In this document: positions 34,219 through 43,453 of the stretch, piece after piece | Numbering within the stretch: position 1 is the first letter of the stretch | Layout: every line of letters starts with the position of its first letter | Source of the DNA: Streptomyces sp. ITFR-21 | Lineage (GTDB): Bacteria > Actinomycetota > Actinomycetes > Streptomycetales > Streptomycetaceae | Reading direction: 5' to 3' | Length of the DNA: 64,000 bases | Assembly (NCBI RefSeq): GCF_031844685.1 | Contig: NZ_CP134606.1 | Coordinates: forward strand, 62,001-126,000 | The notes under the pieces: model-generated | Databases searched by the model: none | Seen by the model: the letters and a program-made list of their open reading frames with translations, nothing else | Told to the model about the DNA's origin: nothing | Program-made: the position numbers and the translations under genes

Positions 34219-34284
34219 TTGATCCTCATGAAGCTCTCGTCCCTCTTCGTCTCACTTTCAACGTTGGCGAAGCATGAGGATCAA
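34219..34284. repeat. 12-bp perfect inverted repeat in an AT-rich patch
   Basis: TTGATCCTCATG (34219-34230) and its exact complement (34273-34284) flank 42 bases, about 30 bases upstream of a minus-strand start. TTTTGATC at 34203 repeats part of the arm. The patch from 34195 to 34320 is clearly AT-richer than the window. It may be an operator, partition or replication site. Confidence 0.5.
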
Positions 34285-34431
34285 TCCGTGATCCCAGTTT
34301 AGCGGTAGCCCGTTCCCGGTGGGGTCTGATTGATGATGTGAGCCCGGACCGCCGCGGCCGCTTCGAGAAGCCGGGGCGGGGCGCGATCCCCGGCTCACGC
34401 AGCACGGCGTAACCGGGCCCGGAAACGTCTT

Positions 34432-34476
34432 AGCCCCGGCGACATGATCTTCTCAGATCAGCGGTCCACCGGGGCT
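34432..34476 (+). promoter_or_regulatory. nested hairpin upstream of the Abi/HEPN gene
   Basis: AGCCCCGG (34432-34439) pairs with 34469-34476, enclosing TGATCT-TCTC-AGATCA (34445-34460). The whole 45-base structure ends 40 bases before the Abi-like start. It could be an RNA leader element or a terminator. It is too short to be a tRNA. Confidence 0.45.
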
Positions 34477-34516
34477 TGTCATCCATGACTATACCCGAAC
34501 CTGTAGGAGGAACAAC

Positions 34517-35215
34517 GTGAGCGACACCTCTCCGGCTCCCGGTGCCGGGCCGTGGGTGGATACCTGGCTCAGCCCGGCCCGCTACGGCGTCTACCTGAGC
34601 GAGACCGGCGGCGATCGTGACCGGGCCCTGGAGCTGTACCAGTGGAACACGACGGTGTCCTGCGCCGTGCTGCACGACCTCGGCCACCTGGAGGTCGCTC
34701 TGCGTAACGCTTACGGGGCGGCGCTGGATGCCACCTGGTCCGGGGCGGGGCACTGGCTCGACGATCCCGCCAGTCCGCTGCGCGCTCCGTTGTGGCGGAC
34801 CAAGAAGGGCGGACCGCGCGGGCCCCGGCGCGTCGACGTGAACGAGAAGCCGCGCAAGGCGATCGACTCCGCCCGGGCCCGCTACGGCCAGCAGGCCCCA
34901 CCGGGCAAGATCATCGCCGACTTGAGCCTCGGGCTGTGGCGGTACCTCTCGTCCTCCGCCCACGAGAAGACCCTCTGGGTGCCCCACCTGCACTTCGCTT
35001 TCCCGCCGGGCACCGACCGCGGCGAGGTCGACCGGGCGATCGGCAACCTCCACGGACTGCGCAACCGCGCGGCCCACTGGGAACCGCTGCTCGCCGCTCC
35101 GCTCAAGCGCCGGCTCGACGAGCTGGCCTGGGTGGCCGAGCAGCTCAGCCCTCAGCTGGCCGCGTACATCGACCACCACAGCGAGGTTGACGCTCTGCTC
35201 GCAAGCCGGCCGTGA
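34517..35215 (+). CDS. Abi-like protein with HEPN motif
   Basis: A GTG at 34517 follows AGGAGGAACAAC. The 232-residue protein matches the Abi-like family: SPARYGVYLSETGGDRDRAL, LYQWNTTVSCAVLHDLGHLE, then VALRNAYG, GKIIADLSLGLWRYLS, and a final IGNLHGLRNRAAHWEPLL. RNRAAH (residues about 182-187) fits the R-x4-H signature of HEPN ribonucleases. Abi proteins abort phage infection by toxic RNase activity or by sensing. No antitoxin partner is adjacent. Regulation may involve the hairpin just upstream. Confidence 0.75.
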   Translation: MSDTSPAPGAGPWVDTWLSPARYGVYLSETGGDRDRALELYQWNTTVSCAVLHDLGHLEVALRNAYGAALDATWSGAGHWLDDPASPLRAPLWRTKKGGPRGPRRVDVNEKPRKAIDSARARYGQQAPPGKIIADLSLGLWRYLSSSAHEKTLWVPHLHFAFPPGTDRGEVDRAIGNLHGLRNRAAHWEPLLAAPLKRRLDELAWVAEQLSPQLAAYIDHHSEVDALLASRP

Positions 35216-35327
35216 GGCGGCGCTTCGCCGCCGGGACCGCGAGTCGCGGCCCCCTCCATGTCCGCGAGCTCCCGGTGGAACAGCAGCATGGTGACGACCG
35301 TGTCGGACGCGAGAAGCCGGTAGGGCT

Positions 35328-35633
35328 TCACAATCGGCTCTCCGGGACGGTGCGCGTGCCGACATGGTCGTGTCCAGCCGGGGCCGGCGAGACGCCGGGG
35401 TGGTCGGGATGGCTCTTCCACTGGTCGGCCATGGCAACGAGCGCGGAGAGGAAGCGACCGGCCCCCGTGGCGTCGCCGGCCTGCACCGCGGTGGCGTAGT
35501 CCTGGCTGAGTCCGTGGGCGTCGCGCCACGACTGGATGTACGCGTCGTGCCCCTCGGGGTGCTGTGCGTTCCGGAGATCGTCCTGACGGTCGCGGACGAA
35601 CTGGTAGATCCGTACGCCGGTCTGCAGATCCAC
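35328..35633 (-). CDS. hypothetical protein, 101 aa
   Basis: I chose GTG 35633 because AAGGAGGAG lies just upstream on the minus strand, an excellent site; the open frame continues to 35852 without one. The protein is helical and acidic (DLQTGVRIYQFVRDRQDDLR, SWRDAHGLSQDYATAVQAGD). A second plausible stretch (KPYRLLASDTVVTMLLFHRE) lies immediately downstream in another frame (35340-35270), so the true C-terminus may have been lost by a frameshift. Confidence 0.5.
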   Translation of the reverse strand: MDLQTGVRIYQFVRDRQDDLRNAQHPEGHDAYIQSWRDAHGLSQDYATAVQAGDATGAGRFLSALVAMADQWKSHPDHPGVSPAPAGHDHVGTRTVPESRL

Positions 35634-35881
35634 ATCTCCTCCTTGTCGGTGCCGCGCGATCCGCGCCACGCCCATTCTCCCTTTCACCCTGGCACCCCCC
35701 GCAGATACCGTCAGCCGTCCGCGGACCGCTTCCCCCGATTCCTGCGGCCTGCGGGACACGGCGAGGCGGCTCACCGTGTCCTGAAGAGATCGCCGGAGGA
35801 GGGAATGCGGCAAGGCGCTCTGGCACGACGTGCTCCGCTCGGGCATCGTCACCCTGACAACAGCGTTGAAAGGGAGCAGAG

Positions 35882-36637
35882 TTGACCGTCTACGCCCATC
35901 CCGAGCTGAACCTCACCGACCCGGGCAAGGGATACGCCCACTTCGTTCTCTACACCGAGCCGCGGCTCAACGTTGCCGGCGCCGCCTGGAACGCCACGAT
36001 CAACATCGAGCTGGACTCCCCGTACGTCCAGGAGTGGGTGGACCGGCTCCAGCGGTGTGAGCCGAACGCCCTGCACACCACCTTCGTCATGAACCGGGAA
36101 ATCCCGCGTCTCTTCCACCCGTGCGTCGATGAGGACAAGACGAGCCCGGCCGCCAACGGCGGCAACTGCCACTGCTTCCGCACCTGGACGGACCCCGAGT
36201 ACGGACTGCCTGTCGTCGGCCGGCACTCCCGCTCCGCGGGGCAGGACCGGTGGATCTACATGACGTACGCGCCGCTCGCCCTGCGCCCCGATGACGTCGT
36301 GTACTCCGTCGTCGCCGATCGCGGCGACGTGTTCTGGGCCCGCACCACCGGCGGTGTGCTGGCGGTCCTGCCGATGCTGGAATCCTCCGGCTACGGCGCC
36401 GGGCCGAGGTCGGGCACCGGGGGTGCGAGCACCTTCGGCGCCTACCTCCAGCAGCTGGTCGATTCAGAGGGCAGGGACACCGCCGCCAAGGGCCGGGACA
36501 CCAGCTCCCGGCAGCTGGTGAACTGGGTGCGCAGCGATGCTGCCCACCGCCAGGAGCTGGTACTGCGGGATCTGGCAGCTACCTTCCCCGGTTTCTCGCC
36601 AGACACCTCCCCCTCGGCTGAGACGCCGGCTCAATAA
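35882..36637 (+). CDS. hypothetical protein, 251 aa
   Basis: A TTG at 35882 follows AAAGGGAGC. The protein has a beta-rich first half (GYAHFVLYTEPRLNVAGAAW, then NATINIEL) and a Cys/His patch (FHPCVDEDK and NCHCFRTW). A helical C-terminus begins SSRQLVNWVRSDAAHRQELV. No family is recognised. The next gene is convergent. Confidence 0.55.
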   Translation: MTVYAHPELNLTDPGKGYAHFVLYTEPRLNVAGAAWNATINIELDSPYVQEWVDRLQRCEPNALHTTFVMNREIPRLFHPCVDEDKTSPAANGGNCHCFRTWTDPEYGLPVVGRHSRSAGQDRWIYMTYAPLALRPDDVVYSVVADRGDVFWARTTGGVLAVLPMLESSGYGAGPRSGTGGASTFGAYLQQLVDSEGRDTAAKGRDTSSRQLVNWVRSDAAHRQELVLRDLAATFPGFSPDTSPSAETPAQ

Positions 36638-36656
36638 GCGGCCCGGCGGACGGTCG

Positions 36657-37862
36657 TCATCGGGCGGTGGGCCTGGCAGCCCGCGCTCGTCGGGCCGCCT
36701 GGTAGGCGCTGGCCGGGTCGTCGGAGCATCCCGGGGCCGGGCGCCACTGGCCACCGGCCAAGGTGAAGGGATACCAGCGGCCGTCGGGCCCGGGGCGCAG
36801 CTGGATCCCGGCGGTGGTGTCGGTCAGCGCCCCGTCGGCGGTATCGAGGTCTCCGAGGACGAGGGCGCGGGATGCCCGGATGCTGTCGCGGGCGCGCTCC
36901 AGCACGGACGGCGGTGTAGGGGTGGCGCGGAGGGCGGCGTGGGCGCCGGCCGGCCCGCCGTGCCGGTAGCCGATCATCATGGTGCGCAGGGTGCCTGCGG
37001 AGTGGCCGCTGGATCGTGCGGCTTGCGGGAGCCGGCTCACTCCGTCGGGTGTGGCGAGGATCCGCACGGTGTCGGCGAGGGTGTCGTGCGGCTGGTCTGC
37101 GGTTCCGTCCAGGAGGGCGCGGGCGCGGGCGGCGGCGTCCTTGGTCATCCAGGCCAGGTCCCGGGCGGAGGGGCAGGGCGGGGGCGGGTCGGTGATCGTA
37201 CTGGTGACGGGGACGGCGGGGTCGAGCTCGATGACGGGCTCGGGCGACGGGCCGCGGTGGGCCCACAGCGAGTAGGTCTGGTCGGCGCGGACGGTTCCGG
37301 CCGGGTCAGCGGGCAGTGCGCCCGGTCCCGCGTCGGACATGCGGTCGCGCAGGACTGCGGCGAGGACGCGGGTGGGCATGCCGCGGGCGGCGAGCAGCAG
37401 GGACGCGGCGCTGGCGAGGCGTTCGGCGACGGCGTGGCCGAGGGCTGCGCTGTGGTCGCATACGCGGCCGGCGCTGCCCGGCAGACAGGAGCAGGAGAAA
37501 GTGATCTCGTCGGCGGCGGGCACGACGGCCGTGCCGCCGGCGTGGCCGGGGTCAGCGACGGCGGCGGGAACGCGGCCGGCCAGGAGGTCGGCTGACGCCT
37601 GGGGGTCGCCCGCGAGTCGGTCGGCCAGAGCGTGCCACCGGTCTTCGGCGAGTTCGGGGAAGTGGAGGGCGGCTTTGTGGGTGGCCTTCTTCGCCGCGAC
37701 GGCGGCGGACAGGCGGCCGGGGGCGGCGTGGACTTGGCCGACGGCGCCGTTGCGGTGGAGGTTGAGGCCCTTGGCGTAGGAGCCGGAACCGGCGGTGGCC
37801 AGGTGGAATCCCTGTTTCCAGGCGGCGACGAGGGGTCCCATGGTGCGCGTGGGGGCGGTCAT
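36657..37862 (-). CDS. SWIM zinc-finger protein
   Basis: The 401-residue protein starts at ATG 37862, overlapping the SNF2 stop in ATGA. A SWIM-type zinc finger (CxC...CxH) is seen at about residues 122-137 in FSCSCLPGSAGRVCDHSAAL. The N-terminal segment (GFHLATAGSGSYAKGLNLHR, then NGAVGQVHAAPGRLSAAV) and helical ERLASAASLLLAARG are usual for SWIM proteins paired with SNF2 helicases. The C-terminal half is a proline-rich linker with helical blocks. SWIM domains bind DNA or protein partners. The coupling to the helicase gene implies a shared complex. Confidence 0.8.
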   Translation of the reverse strand: MTAPTRTMGPLVAAWKQGFHLATAGSGSYAKGLNLHRNGAVGQVHAAPGRLSAAVAAKKATHKAALHFPELAEDRWHALADRLAGDPQASADLLAGRVPAAVADPGHAGGTAVVPAADEITFSCSCLPGSAGRVCDHSAALGHAVAERLASAASLLLAARGMPTRVLAAVLRDRMSDAGPGALPADPAGTVRADQTYSLWAHRGPSPEPVIELDPAVPVTSTITDPPPPCPSARDLAWMTKDAAARARALLDGTADQPHDTLADTVRILATPDGVSRLPQAARSSGHSAGTLRTMMIGYRHGGPAGAHAALRATPTPPSVLERARDSIRASRALVLGDLDTADGALTDTTAGIQLRPGPDGRWYPFTLAGGQWRPAPGCSDDPASAYQAARRARAARPTAR

Positions 37863-40800
37863 CGGCTTCCCAGGGTGACGAGGGCGGCGAGTTCGGTGTC
37901 GTCGAGTTCGGCGAGGGCGCTCTCGCCGGAGGTGAGGACGGAGTCGGTCAGGGCGCGCTTGCGGGCCAGGAGCTCGTTGATGTGGTCCTCGACGGTGCCT
38001 TCGGTGATCAGGTGGTGGACCTGGACGGTGCGGTGCTGGCCGATGCGGTGGGCGCGGTCGGTGGCCTGGTCCTCGACAGCCGGGTTCCAGGGCCGGTCGT
38101 AGTGGATCACGTGCTCGGCCCGGGTGAGGTTGAGGCCGGTGCCGGCCGCCTTGACGGACAGGATGAACAGCGGGGCCGGTTCGGAGTCGTTCTGGAAGGC
38201 GTCGACGAGGTCCTGGCGGCGGGCGGGGGGTGTCCCGCCGTGGAGGAAGTAGATGGCGCGGTGGCCGCGGGCGCGCAGGTGGTGCTCGAGGATGCGGCCC
38301 ATCTGCACGTAGCCGGTGAAGATGAGGCCGGCTTCTGAGCGTTCGGCCAGGGACGGCAGGAGATCGTCGAGGGCGGCGAGTTTCCCGGAGCGCCGTACGA
38401 GAGCGGCCGGGTCGGCTTCGCCGAGGGGTTCCTTGAGGTAGAGGGCGGGGGTGTTGCAGATCTGGCGCAGGGCCTGGAGCAACTTCAGGACCTGGCCACG
38501 GCGTTCGATGCCGGTGCTGGCGGCGATCCGTTCCATGGTGTCGCGGACGGTCGCCTCGTACAGGCCGGTCTGCTCGTCGGTGAGGGCCACGATCCGGTGG
38601 TGGTGGACCTTGTCGGGCAGCTCCGGGGCGATCCCCGGATCGGACTTGCGGCGGCGCATCATGAACGGGCCGATGAGCCGGGCGAGTTGTGCGGCGGCGG
38701 GTACGCCGGGGTCTTTCTCGACGGCTCCGTAGCGGGCGCGGAACGCGGCGCGGGTGCCGAACAGGCCGGGGTTGGTCCAGTCGAGGATGGACCACAATTC
38801 CGTGAGGTTGTTCTCCGCGGGGGTTCCGGTAACCGCGAGGCGGGCAGCGGCGGGCAGGTCGCGCAGCGCCTTGGCCGTGGCCGAGGCCGGGTTCTTGATG
38901 TGCTGGGCCTCGTCCGCGACGACCAGGCCCCACGTTGTGGCGGCGAGGGCTTGGGTGTCGCGGCGCAGTGTTCCGTAGGTGGTGACGACGACGCTGTTGC
39001 GTCCCTGGGCGTCGGCGCCCAGGGTCCGGTCGGCTCCGTGGTAGCGCACGACGGTGGTGCCGGGGGCGAAGCGGGCGATCTCGCGCTGCCAGTTCGTCAT
39101 GAGGGAGGCCGGGCAGACCACCAGCGTCGGCCCGGCTCGCTCGGTGCTCTCGGCACGGTGGAGGTGCAAGGCGATGGTCGTCAGGGTCTTGCCGAGCCCC
39201 ATGTCGTCGGCCAGCAGCGCGCCGAACCCCAGGCCCAGCGTGTGCGAGAGCCAGGCCAGGGCGCGTTCCTGGTAGTGGCGCAGGGTCCCGGTCAGGCCGG
39301 CCGGTGCCGGGATGGGCTGGGGGCTGTCGGGGGCCTGGTGCAGCGCATCGACGAGGGCGGCGAGGGTGCCGGCGGGGCGGGCGTGGAGAGTTTCGCCGCC
39401 GAGGATGAGGGTGCCGGACAGGGCGGCGGCCAGCGCGTCGAGGGAGGGTAGGGGCGCCAGGCGGCGGTCGCGGGCGCGGCGGGTGGTTTCGGGGTCGATG
39501 AGCAGCCAGCGTCCGCGCAGCTGGATCAGCGGGGCTGCGGCGTCGGCGAGGGCGGTCATCTCCGCGTCGGTGAGCGGCTCGCCGTCGAGGTTGATGTGCC
39601 AGCGGCAGTCCACGAGGCGTTCCAGGGACAGGTAGCCGCCGCTCGCCGGGGCGTCGTGGTCGTCATCGTCCTCGTGGGCTGCGCCGACGACGGCGGTGGA
39701 GGTGAGGACGTCGGTGAGGTGCGGGGGCCAGTGGACACCCACGCCGAGCTCAGCCAGCGGGCCGGCCGCGGCCTGGTGGAGGTGGGCGAGGTCGTGGGCG
39801 GACAAGGTGGTGCTGCTGGGATGGTCCTGGGCGGCGAGGTCCGCCAGGGGCGGGAAGAGGCGGGTGGCCCGGCGCAGCACGCGGCGTACCGCGGGCAGCG
39901 CCGCGGTGGTGAGGCCGGGATGAGACTGTCCGGCCCAGACGCCGGCTGCCGAAACGGGGTCCCGCCCGTCGCCGGCGTCCAGGTACAGCGTGAGCGGTGC
40001 GGCCGGGACCGGGCCCTCGTTCTCGGGCTGCTTGATGCGCAGCACCAGGCCGGGCGCGGGGCGGGGATCGAGACCGTCCTCGATCCCGTCCGCCCACGTC
40101 CACAACTGCGGCGTCGGACGGATGTCGTGCGCCGGGCCGCTGTAGGGGCCGGGGCCCAGGACGGTGGTGGCGCCGGGCGTGCGGAGCATGGCGTCGGCGA
40201 CGGCGTCCAGCGCCGCCCAGACGGCCGGTTCCGGGGCGGCCATGCGCACCGGCGTCGTGCCGGCCAACAGGCAGTGCCCTTCGGGGGCAAGCCGCGCGGC
40301 GGCGTCGGCCACCGCACGGCGCAGCGCGTCGCTGCTCGGGCCGACGCGCCAGCAGTCGTGGCCTTCGACGGTGAGGGCCGGGTGGACCCGCTGCTGGGCC
40401 ACGCAACGAAGGCCTAGCCGGACGGCGTGCCGCCAACCGGTCGCCGAGGGATGCTCCGCGTCCCGGGAGGCCAGCACGGCCGGCAGGACGAGGCCGAGCG
40501 GCGCGGCGACGCCGGTCACCGTCGCGCGGCGCGGCATGATGCCGCCGGGGCCGGCCAGGACGAGTTCGCGGGTGACGTACTGCAGCGGCGCCGGCAGGGT
40601 CGCCGCCCGGGCGGGCGGGGTGCCGTCGGGCGAGAAGAGCATCCACGCGGTGCGGGCGGGGTGCCGGGAGGGCAAAAGGGTGAGCGCCGTGCCGCCGGCG
40701 AGGAGGTGGTCGACGACGTCGCGGGCCTGGAACAGCTCCTGCGCGCTCGCCGCGGGTACCGGCGGGGGGTCCTGAAGGGTGGCCGGCGGGAGCGGCAAAG

Positions 40801-41740
40801 CAGCGGGAGCCGGCCCGGGGACGGGGGCGGGCTCCGGTTCGGGCTCTGTTGCGGGGACCTCGGGAAGGTCGGCGGCCAAGGCACGCTGCACAACGTCCAG
40901 GAGATCGTCGGCGGCCCCGGCTCGGGCGGCTTGCTTGCTCGAACCGGCCCCGTTGCCGGTGAGCTGCTGCTCTCCGAGGGTGGCGGTGACGGTCGCGGTG
41001 AAGGTGGTGGGCGAGTGCAGGGTGACGCGGAAGTCCGGCCGGGTGATGTGGCCCGCCTGCGCGTACTCGTTGAGGACCGAGATCGGACTGCGGCCACCGC
41101 CTGGACCTGGGCCGGTCCGGGTGGCCGGATCCTGGGACGCCGGCTCGGCGGACTGCCCCGTCCACGACGCGACGCTGTGCTGCGCGAACGGATCGTCCAG
41201 GCCGGCGAGCGAGGCGACGAGGCTGGCCATGGCCTGCTGACGGGCGCCCTTTCGGGTCCGGGCGCGCTGGATGCTGCCGGTGATCTCCCGGCCGCCGACG
41301 TCGAGCGTCGCCTGTGCCACGAAGGAGGGCTCGTTCCCGGACTCCTGACCTTCACGGACCGTCGCCGAGGGCAGGCGCAGCAACTGGGCGTGCATGGAGA
41401 TGATGCTGGGCGCCAGGGCGGGAGTGGCGGCAACGGCCGTGAGTGACCTACGCCGGGCCTGTGCCCACACCGGCGTATCCGGGGCGTCGAGCAGCAGGAG
41501 GCGCAGATCGCGCACCTGCAGCCGGCCGAGGCGGCGCACGGCTTCGGTCGCGACCTGGGCGGCCGCGGCCCCCGTCGCGTCGGCGGTGGCCTTCTGCAGA
41601 GCGAGGTGGAAGGCGTCGTCGCTCAGTTTCTCCAGGGGGCCGGCGGCCGAGCCGGCCCGGGAGGGCGGGATGCCGGTGGCCGCGGAGCGGGCGGTGAACA
41701 CGGCTGGCGTGACGACAGGCTGAAGACGGTCGATGGACAA
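37859..41740 (-). CDS. SNF2-family helicase with two dsRBD-like N-terminal segments
   Basis: The protein is about 1293 residues; I placed the start at TTG 41740 behind GGGGGAG. The SNF2 motor is complete: ADDMGLGKTLTTIAL (Walker A, near 846), VADEAQHIKNP (motif II, near 942) and a helicase-C end YDRPWNPAVEDQATDRAHRI with GQ (near 1217). The N-terminus has two regions like dsRNA-binding domains. Residues 112-177 read FVAQATLDVGGREITGSIQR, then ARQQAMASLVASL. Residues 222-287 start NEYAQAGHI and continue FTATVTATLGEQQLTGNGAG, then SSKQAARAGAADDLLD. This combination is unusual. It is translated before the SWIM protein. A role in DNA/RNA remodelling or defence is possible but unproven. Confidence 0.85.
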   Translation of the reverse strand: MSIDRLQPVVTPAVFTARSAATGIPPSRAGSAAGPLEKLSDDAFHLALQKATADATGAAAAQVATEAVRRLGRLQVRDLRLLLLDAPDTPVWAQARRRSLTAVAATPALAPSIISMHAQLLRLPSATVREGQESGNEPSFVAQATLDVGGREITGSIQRARTRKGARQQAMASLVASLAGLDDPFAQHSVASWTGQSAEPASQDPATRTGPGPGGGRSPISVLNEYAQAGHITRPDFRVTLHSPTTFTATVTATLGEQQLTGNGAGSSKQAARAGAADDLLDVVQRALAADLPEVPATEPEPEPAPVPGPAPAALPLPPATLQDPPPVPAASAQELFQARDVVDHLLAGGTALTLLPSRHPARTAWMLFSPDGTPPARAATLPAPLQYVTRELVLAGPGGIMPRRATVTGVAAPLGLVLPAVLASRDAEHPSATGWRHAVRLGLRCVAQQRVHPALTVEGHDCWRVGPSSDALRRAVADAAARLAPEGHCLLAGTTPVRMAAPEPAVWAALDAVADAMLRTPGATTVLGPGPYSGPAHDIRPTPQLWTWADGIEDGLDPRPAPGLVLRIKQPENEGPVPAAPLTLYLDAGDGRDPVSAAGVWAGQSHPGLTTAALPAVRRVLRRATRLFPPLADLAAQDHPSSTTLSAHDLAHLHQAAAGPLAELGVGVHWPPHLTDVLTSTAVVGAAHEDDDDHDAPASGGYLSLERLVDCRWHINLDGEPLTDAEMTALADAAAPLIQLRGRWLLIDPETTRRARDRRLAPLPSLDALAAALSGTLILGGETLHARPAGTLAALVDALHQAPDSPQPIPAPAGLTGTLRHYQERALAWLSHTLGLGFGALLADDMGLGKTLTTIALHLHRAESTERAGPTLVVCPASLMTNWQREIARFAPGTTVVRYHGADRTLGADAQGRNSVVVTTYGTLRRDTQALAATTWGLVVADEAQHIKNPASATAKALRDLPAAARLAVTGTPAENNLTELWSILDWTNPGLFGTRAAFRARYGAVEKDPGVPAAAQLARLIGPFMMRRRKSDPGIAPELPDKVHHHRIVALTDEQTGLYEATVRDTMERIAASTGIERRGQVLKLLQALRQICNTPALYLKEPLGEADPAALVRRSGKLAALDDLLPSLAERSEAGLIFTGYVQMGRILEHHLRARGHRAIYFLHGGTPPARRQDLVDAFQNDSEPAPLFILSVKAAGTGLNLTRAEHVIHYDRPWNPAVEDQATDRAHRIGQHRTVQVHHLITEGTVEDHINELLARKRALTDSVLTSGESALAELDDTELAALVTLGSR

Positions 41741-41916
41741 AAGGACACTCCCCCAGACACCCGGATGCCGTCGGTACCGCTTGCCATTGTGGCCTGTGAG
41801 CGTGCCCGTTCGTGCAACCACGCAGATCCGGGGCGCGCGCGGCGTCCGTTCGCCAAGGGCCCGCCGAGGGTGTGACCTTCCTCGGGCGCGCTTCTCGGTC
41901 GCCTTGCGCGGTGTCG

Positions 41917-43128
41917 TCACTGCCGCCGCCGGGAGCGGCGGAGCAGCCGTTCCAGGAGGCCGGGGTTCTTCTCGGGCGCCGACTGCGGGAGGACTCCGGG
42001 CTGGTACGAGGGGGGCGGGGGGAATTGCTGGGCGGAGCCGGGCGCCGTTTGCTCGGTCGCCGCGGGCAGTTCGAGGGCTGAGGGCGACGGGTGGACGGGC
42101 GGCTCGTCGACGGGCGGCTCGGGGCGGGGCTCCTCGACGCTTCTGGGCGGCGGGGGTTCGGTGGCGGGCGGAGCGGGCGGTGTGTGCCGCTGGGCGTAGG
42201 TGTCACCGGCGTGCTGGTTGCGCCAGCGGAAGCGGCCCTGCTGAGTGGCGTACAAGTCGTCCATCACGGCGTACGCGTCGGCCGGCCGGAACGCAGCGCG
42301 GGTACGGGTGAGCGACGACAGGGAGATGGGGACGAGCCCCCAGCTGTCGGCCGTCGGCGCCGGCAACGGTTTGCTGATCCGCCAGTCCGCGCGCGGATCG
42401 GCGCGCTTCCACTGCCGCCCCTCCCAGTTCTGCCAGTCCTGTTCGGGTTTGACCGGGTGCAGGAACTCGTGGACTCCGTAGGGGACGAGGACCTTCTTGC
42501 CGTCGAGCCAGTACACGTGGCCGCCGGCTTCGATGATGGTGAGCTGCTGTGCGGTGGGGGCCACCTGCTCGTGCTGCTGAGTTTCGCCGTGCAACCGGAC
42601 GAAGCGCGGCCTGAGCTGTCCGAACTGTGCCGGGTCCTGCCTGAGAAACCAGACGTGCATGGCGCCGCCGTGGTGTTCGCGCACAGCGCGGATCCGGCGG
42701 CGGACGGCCTCTACGTCGGGCGCGGCGGTCGGCGCTTCGATGATCACGGTCTCGGCTCCGCAGCGAGCGAGGAGCGCCGGCGGGAAGCCGGAAGGATGAT
42801 CGGCCGCCTCGCCCGGTGACGTGATGGTGCAGTCGGTGACGCCCGGCAGGGCACGGATGGTCTCCCGCAGGCGGATGACGACCTCGTCGTCGGCGTCGAT
42901 CTGTGCCTCGCGCTCGGGCTTGCTGCAGCCCTCGCCACTGCGGTGCGCGAAGTGCGGTGCCACCTTCGAACCGGCGCGGGCGCCTCGCAGGATCAGTGAC
43001 TCCCCGCAGGCGCGGCACTGGTAGCGGCCAGCGGCCAACCCCGTGGGCAGCCCTTGGACGCCGTCCGTGATCCAGAGAACTTTCCCGTGCTGTGTGTCCC
43101 AGGCGCTCGTACTCATGAGGGCGATCAT
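41917..43128 (-). CDS. CoiA-like competence/nuclease-family protein
   Basis: The protein is about 403 residues from ATG 43128 (ATG 43116 is possible); a longer frame to 43281 has a poor N-terminus. Residues 25-75 hold the CoiA-type zinc and nuclease start: YQCRACGESLIL then KVAPHFAHRSGEGCSKP. TVIIEAPTAAPDVEAVRRRI and MHVWFLRQDPAQF resemble the nuclease-like core. The last 110 residues are a proline-rich disordered tail (TPPAPPATEPPPPRSVEEPR) ending in a basic stretch (LERLLRRSRRRQ). It is divergent from nothing and sits upstream of the SNF2/SWIM genes on the same strand. Confidence 0.65.
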   Translation of the reverse strand: MIALMSTSAWDTQHGKVLWITDGVQGLPTGLAAGRYQCRACGESLILRGARAGSKVAPHFAHRSGEGCSKPEREAQIDADDEVVIRLRETIRALPGVTDCTITSPGEAADHPSGFPPALLARCGAETVIIEAPTAAPDVEAVRRRIRAVREHHGGAMHVWFLRQDPAQFGQLRPRFVRLHGETQQHEQVAPTAQQLTIIEAGGHVYWLDGKKVLVPYGVHEFLHPVKPEQDWQNWEGRQWKRADPRADWRISKPLPAPTADSWGLVPISLSSLTRTRAAFRPADAYAVMDDLYATQQGRFRWRNQHAGDTYAQRHTPPAPPATEPPPPRSVEEPRPEPPVDEPPVHPSPSALELPAATEQTAPGSAQQFPPPPSYQPGVLPQSAPEKNPGLLERLLRRSRRRQ

Positions 43129-43453
43129 CGACGAGTGCCAGCCGCTCCCGCCAGGGTGCCGCCCACCAGGCGGGCAGCGGTGCCTCTCGCACGCCGCCCG
43201 GCGGGATGCGAGTCCAGGAGCCGGCCCGCACACCGGGACACCGGCTGATCCGGTGCGGCGCCCTACGGCGGTGCGGAGCAAGAGACCCGACCTGATCGTT
43301 GCTTAACTCGATAATTACGTGTACTGTGATTGCATCAGGTCGGCCGACAACCCGCCTCGATTCCCACCGCCGAGTTCTTCGGCGGGGCCATTCCACCCAC
43401 CTCGCGGTCGCCGCTTTCCGCCCGGCGCCGACGAACCATGCCCGAGGACTGCC

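Noticed and set aside
34432..34476. tRNA-like fold
   Set aside because: The structure is only 45 bases, with no T-loop or anticodon arm, so it is too short for a tRNA.
36657..38933. 758-residue frame covering the SWIM gene and part of the SNF2 gene
   Set aside because: Its first 350 residues are a Pro/Arg-rich shadow of the SNF2 gene; the real start is ATG 37862, coupled to the SNF2 stop.
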